This document shows, piece after piece, positions 20,900 through 21,463 of a stretch of 21,463 bases of DNA. Each line of letters begins with the position of its first letter. The stretch's first letter is position 1. The DNA lies in NCBI GenBank assembly GCA_035513215.1, contig DATKCK010000093.1, positions 1 through 21,463 of the forward strand. Reading direction: 5' to 3'. Under the pieces are notes generated by a model. It was not told the DNA's origin. It ran no database searches and saw only the letters and a list, made by a program, of their open reading frames with translations. The translations under genes and the position numbers were made by a program. This stretch comes from DATCZB01 sp035513215 (GTDB lineage Bacteria > Pseudomonadota > Gammaproteobacteria > Steroidobacterales > Rariloculaceae).

Positions 20900-21463
20900 A
20901 TGAAGGCTGTCAGAAAGCGTCCGTGTATCCAGGAGTTGTCGAGGTCCATCTCCCTAGCGCTCGGAAACCGAGCCGGAGTAGGCGGACGGGCCGCAAGGAT
21001 CACAAAACCCTCGACGATTCTGTCAGCCTCGGGAGGGGCGCTCCTCGGCGCGGTTCTCGTCGTAGCGCCGTATCGCGCGATAGCTCAAGAGGCCGAAGAA
21101 GGCCTGACCACCGAGACGGTCATTGTCACGGGCTCGCGCATCCCGCGTCGTGATTTCACGGCCAACTCACCGATCACGACCATCGATGAGGCCGTTTTCG
21201 AGGAAACGACCTCGATCGGCGTCGAGACCATACTCAACCAGCTGCCTCAGTTCGTTCCGGCCGTCACGCAGTTCACGACCTTCGACGTAGAGAACACGGC
21301 CACCAACACCGTCGGCGCATCTACGGTGAGTCTCAGGGGGCTGGGCCCGAACCGCAACCTCGTCCTGATCAACGGCAGGCGAGCGATGCCGATCAATCCT
21401 ACGATGGTCGTCGATACGAACTCGATTCCGGCGTCTGCGATCGAGCGTGTCGAGGTGATCTCG
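20900..21463 (+). CDS. TonB-dependent outer-membrane receptor, N-terminal part (cut by window edge)
   Basis: The ATG at 20900 opens a frame of 188 codons that reaches the right edge without a stop. The N-terminus is long and basic (MKAVRKRPCIQELSRS and onward) before a hydrophobic signal core (about 40-57) with cleavage predicted at AIA-QE (62/63). TETVIVTGSRIPRRDF (71-86) is the TonB-box region of the TonB-dependent receptor family. The plug domain follows: PITTIDEAVFEE, a block ending LNQLPQFVPA (to about 121), then SLRGLGPNRNLVLINGRR (144-161) and IPASAIERVEVIS. The beta-barrel is beyond the window. Such receptors import scarce ligands (siderophores, glycans, peptides, aromatics); the ligand cannot be read here. 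It is divergent from the halogenase, with 256 bp between the start codons. Confidence 0.95.
   Translation, partial: MKAVRKRPCIQELSRSISLALGNRAGVGGRAARITKPSTILSASGGALLGAVLVVAPYRAIAQEAEEGLTTETVIVTGSRIPRRDFTANSPITTIDEAVFEETTSIGVETILNQLPQFVPAVTQFTTFDVENTATNTVGASTVSLRGLGPNRNLVLINGRRAMPINPTMVVDTNSIPASAIERVEVIS

Overview
The window (about two-thirds G+C by eye) comes from a gammaproteobacterium. The evidence is the conserved block mutL-miaA-hfq-hflX-hflK-hflC-DUF2065-purA in its usual order and strand. The partners to the right (a PntA/PntB transhydrogenase with an undivided alpha subunit, a DUF1592-type cytochrome-like lipoprotein, a flavin-dependent halogenase and a TonB-dependent receptor) suggest a free-living, aerobic, nutrient-scavenging lineage such as the Steroidobacter/Woeseia/Xanthomonadales side of the class. 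The exact lineage is an inference.

Layout. 1-270 (minus): 5' part of a Crp/Fnr-type regulator cut by the window edge. 482-1831 (minus): a lone tyrosine recombinase with a good sigma70-like promoter and an inverted repeat in its leader, facing away from mutL. 1940-10023 (plus): mutL, miaA, hfq, hflX, hflK, hflC, a DUF2065 membrane protein and purA, tightly packed; the only sizeable gap lies before hfq and carries a candidate hfq promoter. 10042-16020 (plus): a Nudix hydrolase, pntA, pntB and a large diheme-type lipoprotein follow with 8-18 bp gaps. 16129-17106 (plus): a secreted protein of unknown function. 17326-20643 (minus): a JmjC/cupin-4 oxygenase, a small secreted protein and a flavin-dependent halogenase. 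20900 to the right edge (plus): the start of a TonB-dependent receptor, divergent from the halogenase.

How the genes fit together. The left core is housekeeping: mismatch repair (a MutL that keeps the metal-binding endonuclease motif), tRNA modification, sRNA chaperone, ribosome-associated GTPase, FtsH-modulating HflKC and AMP synthesis. The middle block deals with nucleotide redox (Nudix hydrolase plus proton-translocating transhydrogenase). The right block is the most interesting accessory part: an outer-membrane receptor diverging from a catalytically intact-looking halogenase, with a JmjC oxygenase and a secreted coiled-coil protein in its train. Both divergent genes carry a long G homopolymer close to their start codon.

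No rRNA, tRNA, CRISPR array or insertion sequence was seen, and no gene-free stretch exceeds 300 bp; the longest is the 256-bp halogenase/receptor divergent region.
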